DNA of 9,570 nucleotides. Source: an uncultured Oscillospiraceae bacterium. Lineage in GTDB: Bacteria; Bacillota; Clostridia; Oscillospirales; Oscillospiraceae. Position 1 is the first letter of the stretch, and each line of letters opens with the position of its first letter. The notes below the pieces were generated by a model. That model had not been told where the DNA came from. It did not search any database and saw nothing but the letters and a program-made list of their open reading frames with translations. Where the stretch lies: contig CARXAY010000032.1 in NCBI GenBank assembly GCA_949093475.1, positions 1 through 9,570 of the forward strand, given 5' to 3'. Below, piece after piece: positions 1-6,212 of the stretch. Made by a program: the position numbers and the translations under genes.

Positions 1-69
1 GGTAAGTACGACGTACGCCGCCGCGATGAGGGCGGCCAGGGTCAGGTCTCGGACAGTGAATTTTCGCAT
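1..69 (-). CDS. N-terminal fragment of a small membrane transporter, probably a QueT-like ECF S component
   Basis: The ATG at 69..67 opens a leftward frame that runs off the window edge; only 23 residues are visible. They begin MRKFTVRDLTLAALIAAAYV and continue hydrophobically, so a short basic N-terminus leads straight into a first membrane helix. This resembles S components of energy-coupling-factor vitamin transporters, best the QueT family (queuosine-precursor uptake), whose first helix typically reads like LAALIAALYVVLT. FolT, BioY or another S component cannot be excluded from so little sequence. The start is supported by GGAGG at 81..77, seven bases upstream. The gene has its own promoter and a long structured leader, which fits riboswitch control common to this transporter class. 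Family level is moderately sure; the exact substrate is an inference. Confidence 0.55.
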   Translation of the reverse strand, partial: MRKFTVRDLTLAALIAAAYVVLT

Positions 70-76
70 AAAAAAA

Positions 77-197
77 CCTCCATTTTTTGTTTAGAGTACC
101 CGCGCCGGTACAAAAGCGGAGGTTCCTTCCCGGAGGATAAGCGCGTTCCCTCCGGCGGCCTTCTCTCCGCCTCTTGGACTGGGTGTGGAAACCAGTC
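77..197 (-). promoter_or_regulatory. Structured 5' leader with anti-Shine-Dalgarno; candidate riboswitch (class not assigned)
   Basis: Read leftward from the predicted start near 197, the leader forms three hairpins. The first is GACTGG (197..192) with CCAGTC (182..177). The second is GCGGAG (170..165) with CTCCGC (121..116), enclosing CCGGAGG (155..149) with CCTCCGG (136..130). The third is GTACC (111..107) with GGTAC (100..96). The Shine-Dalgarno of the transporter gene (GGAGGTT, 81..75) is exactly complementary to AACCTCC (124..118), which overlaps the 3' arm of the second hairpin. The two pairings exclude each other, so a translation on/off switch is plausible. If the gene is queT, a preQ1 riboswitch is the natural guess (classes II and III are known upstream of queT), but I could not match a consensus. 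It does not look like the TPP, FMN, cobalamin or THF aptamers. Confidence 0.5.
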
Positions 198-203
198 ATC
201 TGC

Positions 204-232
204 ATTGTAGCATACAAGCCCCAGTTTTGCAA
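204..232 (-). promoter_or_regulatory. Sigma-A promoter of the QueT-like gene
   Basis: Leftward -35 TTGCAA (232..227), a 17-bp spacer and -10 TACAAT (209..204), with TG one base before the -10 (extended -10). Transcription should begin near 197, giving a leader of about 130 nt before the ATG at 69. That is long enough for an aptamer. Confidence 0.75.
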
Positions 233-249
233 GATAGTGTCCATAAAGA

Positions 250-276
250 ACGGGCCGGGCGTCTTGCCCGGCCCGT
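250..276 (-). terminator. Intrinsic terminator of the MATE gene
   Basis: An 11-bp perfect GC-rich stem, ACGGGCCGGGC (250-260) with GCCCGGCCCGT (266-276), and a 5-nt loop. The arm overlaps the last base of the MATE stop codon. Leftward it is followed by TCTTTATGG, a poor U tract, so termination may rest mainly on stem strength. Confidence 0.75.
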
Positions 277-1619
277 CAGATGTTCCATTCAAACAGCTTA
301 TCCCGGCGGAGCAAATAGTAGGCCGCCCCCACCCCGTCTGCCAGCAGCCACCCGACGGGCACAGACCACCAGATCCCCACCACTCCAATGACCGGGATCG
401 CGGAGAGAAGGTACGCCAGCGCGACCCGCGTGCCCAGCGACACCGCCGTCAGTACCACCGACATCCCCGGCTTGCCCAAGGCGCGGTACAATCCATAAAA
501 AAGAAACAGGCAGCCGATCCCGGCGTAAAACGCCCCTTCAATGCGGAGATAGCGCACCCCTTCCGCCACAACGGCCGTCGCCCTCGGCTCGGTAAACAGG
601 CGCATCAGCGGCCCGGCAAATACGCAGACCAGCACAGACACCGCCCCACTGAATCCCACAGCGGTGATCGCCGCGCCTTTTAACCCTTTCTGAATACGTT
701 CCCTGTTTCGCGCGCCGTAGTTTTGGGCAATGAAGGTAGAAAAAGCATTGCCGAAGTCCTGAACGGGCATATAGGCAAAGGCGTCGATCTTCACCGCCGC
801 CGCAAATGCCGCCATCACCGTTGGCCCAAAGCTGTTCACCAACCCCTGAACCATCAAAATGCCCAGATTCATCACCGACTGCTGCACGCAGGTAAGTATG
901 GAAAATCCGCCGATCTCCTTAACTCTGCCCCACAGGAATTTCAGCCGTCCCCGCAGCTCCCGCCATTGTCTTGACCTCAATAGCGTATAGACACAAATTC
1001 CAAGTCCTGAAAGATACTGGGCAATTACGGTAGCCTCTGCCGCTCCGGTGACTCCCCGTTCCAAGCCCAGCACAAACCAGAGGTCAAGGACGATATTCAG
1101 CGCAGCGGATACCCCCAAGAACACCAGAGGCACTATCGAATTGCCCACTGAGCGCAAAAAAGATGCAAAATAATTATAGAAAAAGGTGGCGGTGATCCCC
1201 CAAAAGATCACCTTCAAATATTCCCGCATCAGCGGCCAAACCTCTTTGGGGACGCGCAGAAACACCCGGATCTCGTCCAAGCAGACAAAGGCGGTCAGGT
1301 TCAGCACTATCGTCAGTGCCCCAATGAGCGCAAAGGATGCACATACGCTCTCCCCCAGCGCCTCCTTGTCCCGCTGCCCAAAGCGGATGGAAAACACCGC
1401 ACCGCTGCCCATGCAAAGGCCCAGCAAGATGGAGGTAAGAAAGGTCATCAGCGTAAAGGACGATCCTACCGCCGCCAGTGCATTTTGGCCCAAATACTTT
1501 CCGACAATGAGGGTATCGGCGATATTGTAGCACTGCTGCAACAGATTTCCTGCGATCATAGGCAGCGCAAAGCGCAGCATAGAGCCCATGACGGGCCCCC
1601 GGGTCAGGTCTTGATTCAT
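276..1619 (-). CDS. MATE family multidrug/toxic-compound efflux transporter
   Basis: A 447-residue polytopic membrane protein of the multidrug and toxic compound extrusion family, which exports organic cations or drugs in exchange for Na+ or H+. The N-terminus is typical of the Firmicutes branch: a short cytosolic lead (MNQDLTRGPVMGSMLRFALP), the signature YNIADTLIVGKYLG at about 31-44, then FGQRD at about 80-84 in the first cytosolic loop. The middle and second half contain further hydrophobic helices consistent with the usual 12, and the length is normal for the family (about 450). ATG at 1619 is supported by GAGG about ten bases upstream. It has its own strong promoter, and gap upstream ends in its own terminator, so it is probably monocistronic. 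The substrate cannot be read from the sequence. Confidence 0.93.
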   Translation of the reverse strand: MNQDLTRGPVMGSMLRFALPMIAGNLLQQCYNIADTLIVGKYLGQNALAAVGSSFTLMTFLTSILLGLCMGSGAVFSIRFGQRDKEALGESVCASFALIGALTIVLNLTAFVCLDEIRVFLRVPKEVWPLMREYLKVIFWGITATFFYNYFASFLRSVGNSIVPLVFLGVSAALNIVLDLWFVLGLERGVTGAAEATVIAQYLSGLGICVYTLLRSRQWRELRGRLKFLWGRVKEIGGFSILTCVQQSVMNLGILMVQGLVNSFGPTVMAAFAAAVKIDAFAYMPVQDFGNAFSTFIAQNYGARNRERIQKGLKGAAITAVGFSGAVSVLVCVFAGPLMRLFTEPRATAVVAEGVRYLRIEGAFYAGIGCLFLFYGLYRALGKPGMSVVLTAVSLGTRVALAYLLSAIPVIGVVGIWWSVPVGWLLADGVGAAYYLLRRDKLFEWNI

Positions 1620-1651
1620 GACGTATCGACCTCAGAAAAGATGATGGCACC

Positions 1652-1680
1652 ATTGTAGCCGATTTGTGGAAGGGTGTCAA
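1652..1680 (-). promoter_or_regulatory. Near-consensus sigma-A promoter of the MATE gene
   Basis: Leftward TTGACA (1680..1675, perfect -35), exactly 17 bp, then TACAAT (1657..1652). The leader to the ATG at 1619 is only about 25-30 nt and shows no attenuator or obvious operator. Among the promoters in this window it is the closest to consensus. Confidence 0.85.
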
Positions 1681-1692
1681 ATGGGGAAGAAA

Positions 1693-1721
1693 AAGGTGCT
1701 CCGCGCGAGGCGGAGCACCTT
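1693..1721 (-). terminator. Intrinsic terminator of gap
   Basis: An 11-bp perfect stem, AAGGTGCTCCG (1693-1703) with CGGAGCACCTT (1711-1721), and a 7-nt loop, followed leftward by TTTCTTCCCC. It lies 33 bp beyond the gap stop codon and just upstream of the MATE promoter, which insulates the two genes. Confidence 0.9.
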
Positions 1722-1754
1722 GCTGAACCTATCTCGTTGTCGTACGGAGAGAGC

Positions 1755-2771
1755 TTACTTCAGCTCGGCAAAGTACTTGATGGTACGAACCATCTGGCTG
1801 GTGTAGGAGTTCTCGTTGTCGTACCAAGCCACGACCTGAACCAGGTTGCCCTCGCCCACCATGGTCTGGGTGGCGTCGAAGATGGAGCCATGGGTCTCGC
1901 CGATGATGTCGGAGGAGACGATCTGATCCTCGTTGTAGCCGAAGCTGTCAGAGGCGACCGACTTCATGTAGGCATTGATCTCGTCCTTGGTGACAGCCTT
2001 GCTCACCTTGGCAACCAGGATCGTGGTGGAGCCGGTGGGAGTGGGAACCCGCTGGGCAGAGCCGATGAGCTTGCCGTTGAGTTCGGGGATGACAAGACCG
2101 ATGGCCTTGGCAGCGCCGGTGGAGTTGGGGACGATATTCTGGGCGCCGGCACGAGCACGACGAAGATCGCCCTTGCGCTGGGGGCCGTCCAGGATCATCT
2201 GGTCGCCGGTGTAGGCATGGACGGTGGTCATGATGCCGCTCTCGATGCCGGCCAGATCGTTGAGAGCCTTGGCCATGGGAGCCAGACAGTTGGTGGTGCA
2301 GGAGGCGGCGGAGATGACGGTGTCCTCGGGCTTCAGCTCGGTGTGGTTGACGCCAAAGACAATGGTGGGCAGGTCATTGCCGGCGGGGGCGGAGATAACG
2401 ACCTTGCGGGCGCCAGCATTGATATGGGCCTGAGCCTTCTCCTTGGAGGTGTAGAAGCCGGTGCACTCCAGCACCACGTCCACGCCCAACTTGCCCCAAG
2501 GGCACTGGCTGGCGTCGGCCAGCTTGTAGATGGTGATCTTCTTGCCGTCCACCACGATATAGTTGTCCTCGCCCTCACCCTCGTTGTAGGTGACGGTGTG
2601 GTTGCGGGCATAGTTACCCTGGGCGGTATCGTACTTCAGCAGGTGGGCCAGCATCTTGGAGCTGGTCAAATCGTTGATCGCGACGATCTCATAGCCCTCA
2701 GCGCCAAACATCTGGCGGAAAGCCAGACGGCCAATCCGGCCGAAGCCATTAATTGCTACTTTGATGCTCAT
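1755..2771 (-). CDS. gap: Type I glyceraldehyde-3-phosphate dehydrogenase (NAD-dependent)
   Basis: A 338-residue cytosolic glycolytic enzyme that oxidises glyceraldehyde 3-phosphate with phosphate and NAD+ to 1,3-bisphosphoglycerate. The N-terminal Rossmann domain has INGFGRIGR at 7-15. Asp34 in INDLT is the residue usually tied to NAD rather than NADP preference. The catalytic loop SAASCTTNCLAPM gives nucleophile Cys158 (residues 154-166), and the activating His185 is in TVHAYTGDQ. The C-terminal WYDNENSY (317-324) is intact, and the length is normal. The frame is open further upstream, but the start is ATG at 2771: it gives the family's usual MSIKVAINGFGRIG and follows AAGGAG by ten bases. 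Its own promoter and terminator make it a single-gene unit. Oddly it is not followed by pgk, as it often is in Firmicutes. No key residue is missing. Confidence 0.98.
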   Translation of the reverse strand: MSIKVAINGFGRIGRLAFRQMFGAEGYEIVAINDLTSSKMLAHLLKYDTAQGNYARNHTVTYNEGEGEDNYIVVDGKKITIYKLADASQCPWGKLGVDVVLECTGFYTSKEKAQAHINAGARKVVISAPAGNDLPTIVFGVNHTELKPEDTVISAASCTTNCLAPMAKALNDLAGIESGIMTTVHAYTGDQMILDGPQRKGDLRRARAGAQNIVPNSTGAAKAIGLVIPELNGKLIGSAQRVPTPTGSTTILVAKVSKAVTKDEINAYMKSVASDSFGYNEDQIVSSDIIGETHGSIFDATQTMVGEGNLVQVVAWYDNENSYTSQMVRTIKYFAELK

Positions 2772-2822
2772 TGTTCCATTACTCCTTTTCAAAATCGGTA
2801 TAGGTAGGACTTTTGCACAGTC

Positions 2823-2851
2823 ATCATAGCACATTTTGACCCGTTTGAAAA
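2823..2851 (-). promoter_or_regulatory. Promoter of gap
   Basis: Leftward -10 TATGAT (2828..2823) with TG one base upstream (extended -10), a 17-bp spacer and a weak -35 TTTTCA (2851..2846). Predicted start near 2816, leaving a leader of about 45 nt before the ATG at 2771. The extended -10 probably compensates for the weak -35. Confidence 0.65.
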
Positions 2852-2930
2852 GACTTTCCTTTGTGCGGTTTTCAACAAATTTGCCCTTGAGATTCCGTCA
2901 CATTTGTATAATTTTTCTTTTGCCACCACT

Positions 2931-2958
2931 TTTTTCGACGACTTTCGCGTTTTTCGAC
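2931..2958 (+). repeat. Two direct copies of TTTTTCGAC at a 19-bp period; candidate operator
   Basis: TTTTTCGAC occurs at 2931-2939 and again at 2950-2958. The start-to-start distance of 19 bp puts both copies on nearly the same face of the helix. The second copy directly abuts the -35 of the kinase-like gene. The core TTCGAC differs from the Spo0A box (TTCGACA, reverse of TGTCGAA) only at the last base, so control by Spo0A or another response regulator is possible. This is inferred from short motifs. Confidence 0.4.
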
Positions 2959-2987
2959 TTGAATCGCGCCCCAAAACTTGGTATAGT
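2959..2987 (+). promoter_or_regulatory. Promoter of the kinase-like gene
   Basis: Rightward TTGAAT (2959-2964), 17 bp, then TATAGT (2982-2987), giving a leader of about 57 nt before the GTG at 3051. A second perfect TATAAT at 2907-2912 lacks a well-spaced -35. The 279-bp intergenic region between gap and this gene therefore holds two divergent promoters and the TTTTTCGAC repeat; nothing else was recognised in 2852-2930. Confidence 0.65.
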
Positions 2988-3036
2988 AGCAGAAACGGCT
3001 CCTGTGACATACTATCTTAACACGCGCCGCTTTTTC

Positions 3037-3053
3037 AGGAGGTGACCACTGTG
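3037..3053 (+). promoter_or_regulatory. Ribosome binding site that fixes the GTG start of the kinase-like gene
   Basis: AGGAGGTGA at 3037-3045 is a near-perfect match to the 16S rRNA tail. It covers an earlier in-frame GTG at 3042, which therefore cannot be the start. The next in-frame GTG at 3051 lies eight bases after AGGAGG, so that codon is chosen. Confidence 0.85.
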
Positions 3054-4082
3054 GACGCGCCGCAATTCCATTCCAACTATGATTCCTTTCCTGACCCGCT
3101 TCTTCTTCACGTGGCCGACGGTCAGTGGCTTACCAATCCTGCAGCGGACGCCCTTTGCCTCTCTCAGACCGATCTGGAACAGTTGGCCGCATGGGACGGC
3201 AGCTCCTCTGTCTGGCTGGCCGGGCAGTTTTTCTACATTCAGGGCCACCGCACCGCCGAGGGACTGTTTTTACTTCTCTGCTCCGACGCCTTTCTCTCCT
3301 CGGCCGCCGCAAACCTGTCCAGCCAACTGCGCCAGCGCCTGTCACAGGCGTTTGGCGGTCTTTCTACTTTGAATGACCGGCTTCCCGGCGATGCCCCGGA
3401 GCTGAAGGAAGACCTCTCTGTGGTCAACCGCGCTCTGTTTCAGATCTTCCGTATTGTCACTGAGCTGGACAACTGTGCAGAGCCGAAGCTTCTTTCTCAC
3501 AAGGTCTGCGTTGACCTCTCCGAATGGCTTCACCATTTGAAAGATGAATTGGAACACTGGTGTGCCGGCGACAGTCACATCACGCTCCATGTGGAATTTC
3601 CGGATGCACCTCTCTACACCATGGCCGACCCCCGTCTGCTGGACTGCATGGTGACCCATCTGGTTTCCAACGCTATTAAGGCCGCTCCTGACGGCAAGGC
3701 CGATCTGACCCTTACGCTCAAGAAGCAGGGAGAACAGGCCATGTTGACTGTTGGCGGCAGCGGCCTTTCCTTCTCCCCCGCTGCGCTCACCGACCCTCTC
3801 TGGAATCAACCCACCCGGCTTCTGCCCGGGCGCGGGCTCGGTTTAGGTCTGCCCATTGCCCAACGCATCGCCGCACTTCACGGCGGCGCGTTGATGATCG
3901 TACCCACCGAAGATAGCTCTCAGGCAGTCTTTTCCCTTCCCTTGTCTGTTCCGCCCGAAGGCTACTTGGCCTCCCCCGCGTCCCGGGTCGAACCCACCGG
4001 CGGGTTTTCTCTGGTGCGGATCATCTTGTCCGACGCCCTGTCCCCCTCCGCCTTTCATCCCGACTTCCCCGACTTCACCTGA
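3051..4082 (+). CDS. Soluble PAS/histidine-kinase-like protein with degenerate catalytic residues
   Basis: A 343-residue protein without an evident membrane segment or signal peptide, hence cytosolic. Residues about 14-82 look PAS-like (HVADGQWLTNPAADAL, then a strand-rich stretch). Residues about 85-145 form two amphipathic helices in the place of the dimerisation/phospho-acceptor domain. Residues about 155-300 are a GHKL/HATPase domain with an intact N box (HLVSNAIKAAPD, Asn207) and G2 box (PGRGLGLGL, 259-267). Two hallmarks are altered. The acceptor motif SHELRTPL aligns with SSQLRQRL (90-97), putting Ser91 in place of His. The DxGxG box reads VGGSG (234-238), without the Asp that contacts adenine. 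It could be a pseudokinase or scaffold, or a phosphotransferase with a different acceptor. No response regulator gene adjoins it. A terminator-like palindrome follows. Confidence 0.8.
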   Translation: MDAPQFHSNYDSFPDPLLLHVADGQWLTNPAADALCLSQTDLEQLAAWDGSSSVWLAGQFFYIQGHRTAEGLFLLLCSDAFLSSAAANLSSQLRQRLSQAFGGLSTLNDRLPGDAPELKEDLSVVNRALFQIFRIVTELDNCAEPKLLSHKVCVDLSEWLHHLKDELEHWCAGDSHITLHVEFPDAPLYTMADPRLLDCMVTHLVSNAIKAAPDGKADLTLTLKKQGEQAMLTVGGSGLSFSPAALTDPLWNQPTRLLPGRGLGLGLPIAQRIAALHGGALMIVPTEDSSQAVFSLPLSVPPEGYLASPASRVEPTGGFSLVRIILSDALSPSAFHPDFPDFT

Positions 4083-4097
4083 ACAGACATGATCAAA

Positions 4098-4129
4098 AAA
4101 GCGTCTGCCGGATATCCGGCAGACGCTTT
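4098..4129. terminator. Perfect 32-bp palindrome, bidirectional terminator
   Basis: AAAGCGTCTGCCGG and its exact complement flank a central ATAT; the whole 32 bp is palindromic. It sits 15 bp after the stop of the rightward kinase-like gene and 16 bp before the stop of the leftward LCP gene. Leftward it ends in six T's followed by GATC, a good U tract for the LCP transcript. Rightward it ends in TTTG, which is weaker but probably still active. Confidence 0.88.
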
Positions 4130-4145
4130 GTGATGTCTCAAGCCT

Positions 4146-5210
4146 TTACGGTGCTTGGAATATATTTGTGTCCTCCAACGTCAGTTCCTCGGTGTACGGA
4201 TTCAGCCCACTCTGGTTGATAATGTCCAGCACTTTCTGCGGATACAGCTCATAGTAATACGGGATGCCCTTATAGGTCACCTGTCCGTCTCCCGGCAGAG
4301 TATTCATGGAGATGCCGCTGGAGGTGTCCAGCTCCAGCGCCGCCAACCCAAAGTAAGCCAAATTGCCCACAGACAGATCGGTTTTGACGTTCTTGGCAAA
4401 GATATCTACAAAACTGTTGATTTTGGAGACGCTGTCCCACGAGATCAGTTTCTTCGCCAACGCCTTCAAAAACTTCTGCTGGGTCTCAATGCGGCCAATA
4501 TCCGCGTTGGCATAGCCGGAGCGGAAGCGCACCAGCTGCAGCGCCTTCTCCCCGTCCAAATGCTGCATTCCTTTCTTCAAGTGGATGTGCAGGTTTTGCG
4601 TGGGGTCATCGTAGTTCATATTGACGGGCACTTCAAAGTCCACTCCACCTACTGCGTCCACCAGCGCCTTGAAGCCCCGCAGATTCACGGTAACATAGTG
4701 ATCCACCGGGAAGCCCAAAATGGAGGAGACCTCCTTTTGCACCTCTTCAATGCCCCCTGCGCTGTATGCAGCGTTGATTTTTTTGATGGTTCGGGGTACA
4801 TCCACCAAAGTGTCCCGCGGGATAGAAACCACGCTGACGTGTTTTCCTTTTACGTCAAAGGTCACCGCCATAATGGTGTCCGTATTGCCGTTTCCATCGT
4901 CCATTCCCATCACCAAAAAGGTATAGCAGTCCTCTTTCCGGGTCTTTGTTTCCACCACCGGCACGGTGGTGGGGTCGCCCTGACTCTCATCCTCTTCTGT
5001 GTCCGGGTTGTCGGTGGGCTGAACGGTCACCAGCGTCTGCGTCGGCTCCGGCGGCTTCGGCGCGGGCGGCTTGGCCCAAGATTTTAGACCGATGTAACAC
5101 CCTACCACAATAGCGGACAGCACAAAAACGACCCAATACAGCACTTTTCCCACTCGCAGTGCCATCGACGGCGGCCGTGTCGCAGGCCGCTGCTCTCTTG
5201 CCCCTGTCAT
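4146..5210 (-). CDS. LCP (LytR-CpsA-Psr) family cell-wall glycopolymer transferase
   Basis: A 354-residue type II membrane protein. LCP enzymes move undecaprenyl-linked anionic glycopolymers (teichoic acids, capsule) onto peptidoglycan outside the membrane. A basic cytosolic tail (1-23) is followed by one membrane helix (about 24-42) and an extracellular Pro/Glu/Asp/Thr-rich linker (about 46-90, with PPAPKPPEP). The LCP catalytic domain runs from about 95 to 300. Visible family motifs are NTDTIMAVTFD (109-119), VSIPRDT (128-134, Arg132/Asp133), INAAYSAGG (145-153), GFKALVDAVGGVDFEVP (179-195), LVRFR (226-230) and ADIGRIETQQKFL (236-248). These Asp and Arg residues bind Mg2+ and the lipid pyrophosphate. 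ATG at 5210 follows a GGGGG-type Shine-Dalgarno by about seven bases. Its own promoter is recognisable. Which polymer it attaches cannot be told. Confidence 0.95.
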   Translation of the reverse strand: MTGAREQRPATRPPSMALRVGKVLYWVVFVLSAIVVGCYIGLKSWAKPPAPKPPEPTQTLVTVQPTDNPDTEEDESQGDPTTVPVVETKTRKEDCYTFLVMGMDDGNGNTDTIMAVTFDVKGKHVSVVSIPRDTLVDVPRTIKKINAAYSAGGIEEVQKEVSSILGFPVDHYVTVNLRGFKALVDAVGGVDFEVPVNMNYDDPTQNLHIHLKKGMQHLDGEKALQLVRFRSGYANADIGRIETQQKFLKALAKKLISWDSVSKINSFVDIFAKNVKTDLSVGNLAYFGLAALELDTSSGISMNTLPGDGQVTYKGIPYYYELYPQKVLDIINQSGLNPYTEELTLEDTNIFQAP

Positions 5211-5267
5211 ACTGCCGCCCCCTTTGTCTCTCTGTCAGAGCTTGGTCGAATTTTGCCGTGCCTTGGT

Positions 5268-5296
5268 AGTATACCGCGAACCTCTTCAAAAGGCAA
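5268..5296 (-). promoter_or_regulatory. Promoter of the LCP gene
   Basis: Leftward TTGCCT (5296..5291), 17 bp, then TATACT (5273..5268); predicted leader of about 50 nt. It lies only 44 bp beyond the hslO stop codon. I see no clear intrinsic terminator in the 129-bp gap: a long-range pairing of GGTAACAAAAAA with TTTTTTGTTGCC is possible, but its loop is about 30 nt. Some read-through from hslO into this gene is therefore likely. Confidence 0.6.
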
Positions 5297-5339
5297 CAAA
5301 AAAGCGGTTACGTTTTCTTACAATTTTCTGAATTTTTTG

Positions 5340-6212
5340 TTACCCGGGCAGAAGTCCTTTTAGCTCCGTCTTTGTGAAGTGGTATACCTTGTCGCAGAAT
5401 TGACAGGTCAGTTCTGCCTCTCCCTGCTCTTCGATCAGCTCCCGCAGGTCTTTTGCGCCCATGCTCCGCAGGGCGCGCTCCATACGTTCCCTGCTGCAAT
5501 AACAGCGGTACTCCACCGGCGTGCGCTCCACGATCTCCAGTTCAAAAGCCCCCAGCGCGGTACGCAGCATCCCCTCGCTGTCCATCCCGGCGTCCATGGC
5601 GGAGGTCAACGCGCCCAGCTGGGCCACGCCCGCCTCAATGGCCTCGATCTCCCCATCGGTCGCTCCGGGCAAAAGCTGAATAAGATACCCGCCCGCTTGG
5701 GCGACGGAGCAATTCTTATCCACCAGCACACCCAGCGCACAGGCAGATGGGATCTGTTCGCTGACGGCAAAATAAGAGGTGATGTCCTCGGCGATCTCCC
5801 CGGACACCAGCGGCACTGTTCCCACATAGGGTTCTTTCAACCCAATGTCCTTAATGACGGTCAGCGTGCCGTCTACCCCTACGCCAGAGCCTACATCCAG
5901 CTTTCCCGGCGCTTTCAGGGGCAGCTCCACGCTTCCGTCGGTGAGATATCCCCTTGCGTTGCCCAGATGGTCGGCCACCGCCATCACCGTTCCCAGCGGC
6001 CCGCCGCCCTTGAAGGTCAGCGTCACCGCGCCGTGCTCCTCCTTGAGCTGGCAGCCCATCATGGAAGCCGCCATCAGCGCGCGCCCCAAAGCCGCTGTGC
6101 CCAGTGGCAGCAGCTTGTGAATATTTCTGGCCCGCTCCACCATATCCTTGGCTGTAATGGCTACTGCCTTGACGTGCGCGTCCTTTGCCAATACACGGAT
6201 CAACTCGTCCAT
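5340..6212 (-). CDS. hslO: Hsp33 redox-regulated chaperone
   Basis: A 290-residue cytosolic holdase that is inactive when reduced and zinc-bound and is switched on by disulfide formation during oxidative (bleach-type) stress, when it holds unfolding proteins without ATP. The N-terminal substrate-binding domain begins MDELIRVLAKDAHVKAVAIT and shows the family pattern FKGGGPLGTVMAVAD (67-81) and LPGATDGEIEAIE (181-193). The C-terminal redox switch has all four zinc cysteines: CYC (Cys237, Cys239) and CQFC (Cys270, Cys273). Length is normal for the family. ATG at 6212 follows AAGGAGGG by seven bases and directly abuts the TAG of the methyltransferase gene, so it is the last gene of a three-gene leftward operon. 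Confidence 0.97.
   Translation of the reverse strand: MDELIRVLAKDAHVKAVAITAKDMVERARNIHKLLPLGTAALGRALMAASMMGCQLKEEHGAVTLTFKGGGPLGTVMAVADHLGNARGYLTDGSVELPLKAPGKLDVGSGVGVDGTLTVIKDIGLKEPYVGTVPLVSGEIAEDITSYFAVSEQIPSACALGVLVDKNCSVAQAGGYLIQLLPGATDGEIEAIEAGVAQLGALTSAMDAGMDSEGMLRTALGAFELEIVERTPVEYRCYCSRERMERALRSMGAKDLRELIEEQGEAELTCQFCDKVYHFTKTELKGLLPG

Noticed and set aside
116..170. THF or TPP riboswitch in the left-edge leader
   Set aside because: The conserved cores of these classes (for example CUGAGA and the GAUAAUGCCAGC region of TPP) are absent, and the element is too short for the usual THF aptamer.
1674..2807. Rightward frame of 377 codons across gap
   Set aside because: It lies antisense to the unmistakable gap gene. 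The translation is a low-complexity Gly/Val/Asp/Leu string caused by the codon bias of gap, and no Shine-Dalgarno precedes it.
2881..2912. Perfect TATAAT at 2907-2912 as a second promoter for the kinase-like gene
   Set aside because: The nearest -35-like boxes give spacers of 20 bp (TTGCCC) or 14 bp (TTGAGA), both outside the usual range, and no extended -10 is present.
4155..5087. Rightward frame of 310 codons across the LCP gene
   Set aside because: Antisense to a well-conserved LCP protein; the translation has no recognisable domain and the frame has no convincing ribosome site.
5285..5342. Long-range hairpin GGTAACAAAAAA / TTTTTTGTTGCC after hslO as a terminator
   Set aside because: The stem is A/T-rich with a loop of about 30 nt, lacks a U tract after the stem and overlaps the -35 of the LCP promoter, so chance pairing is more likely.
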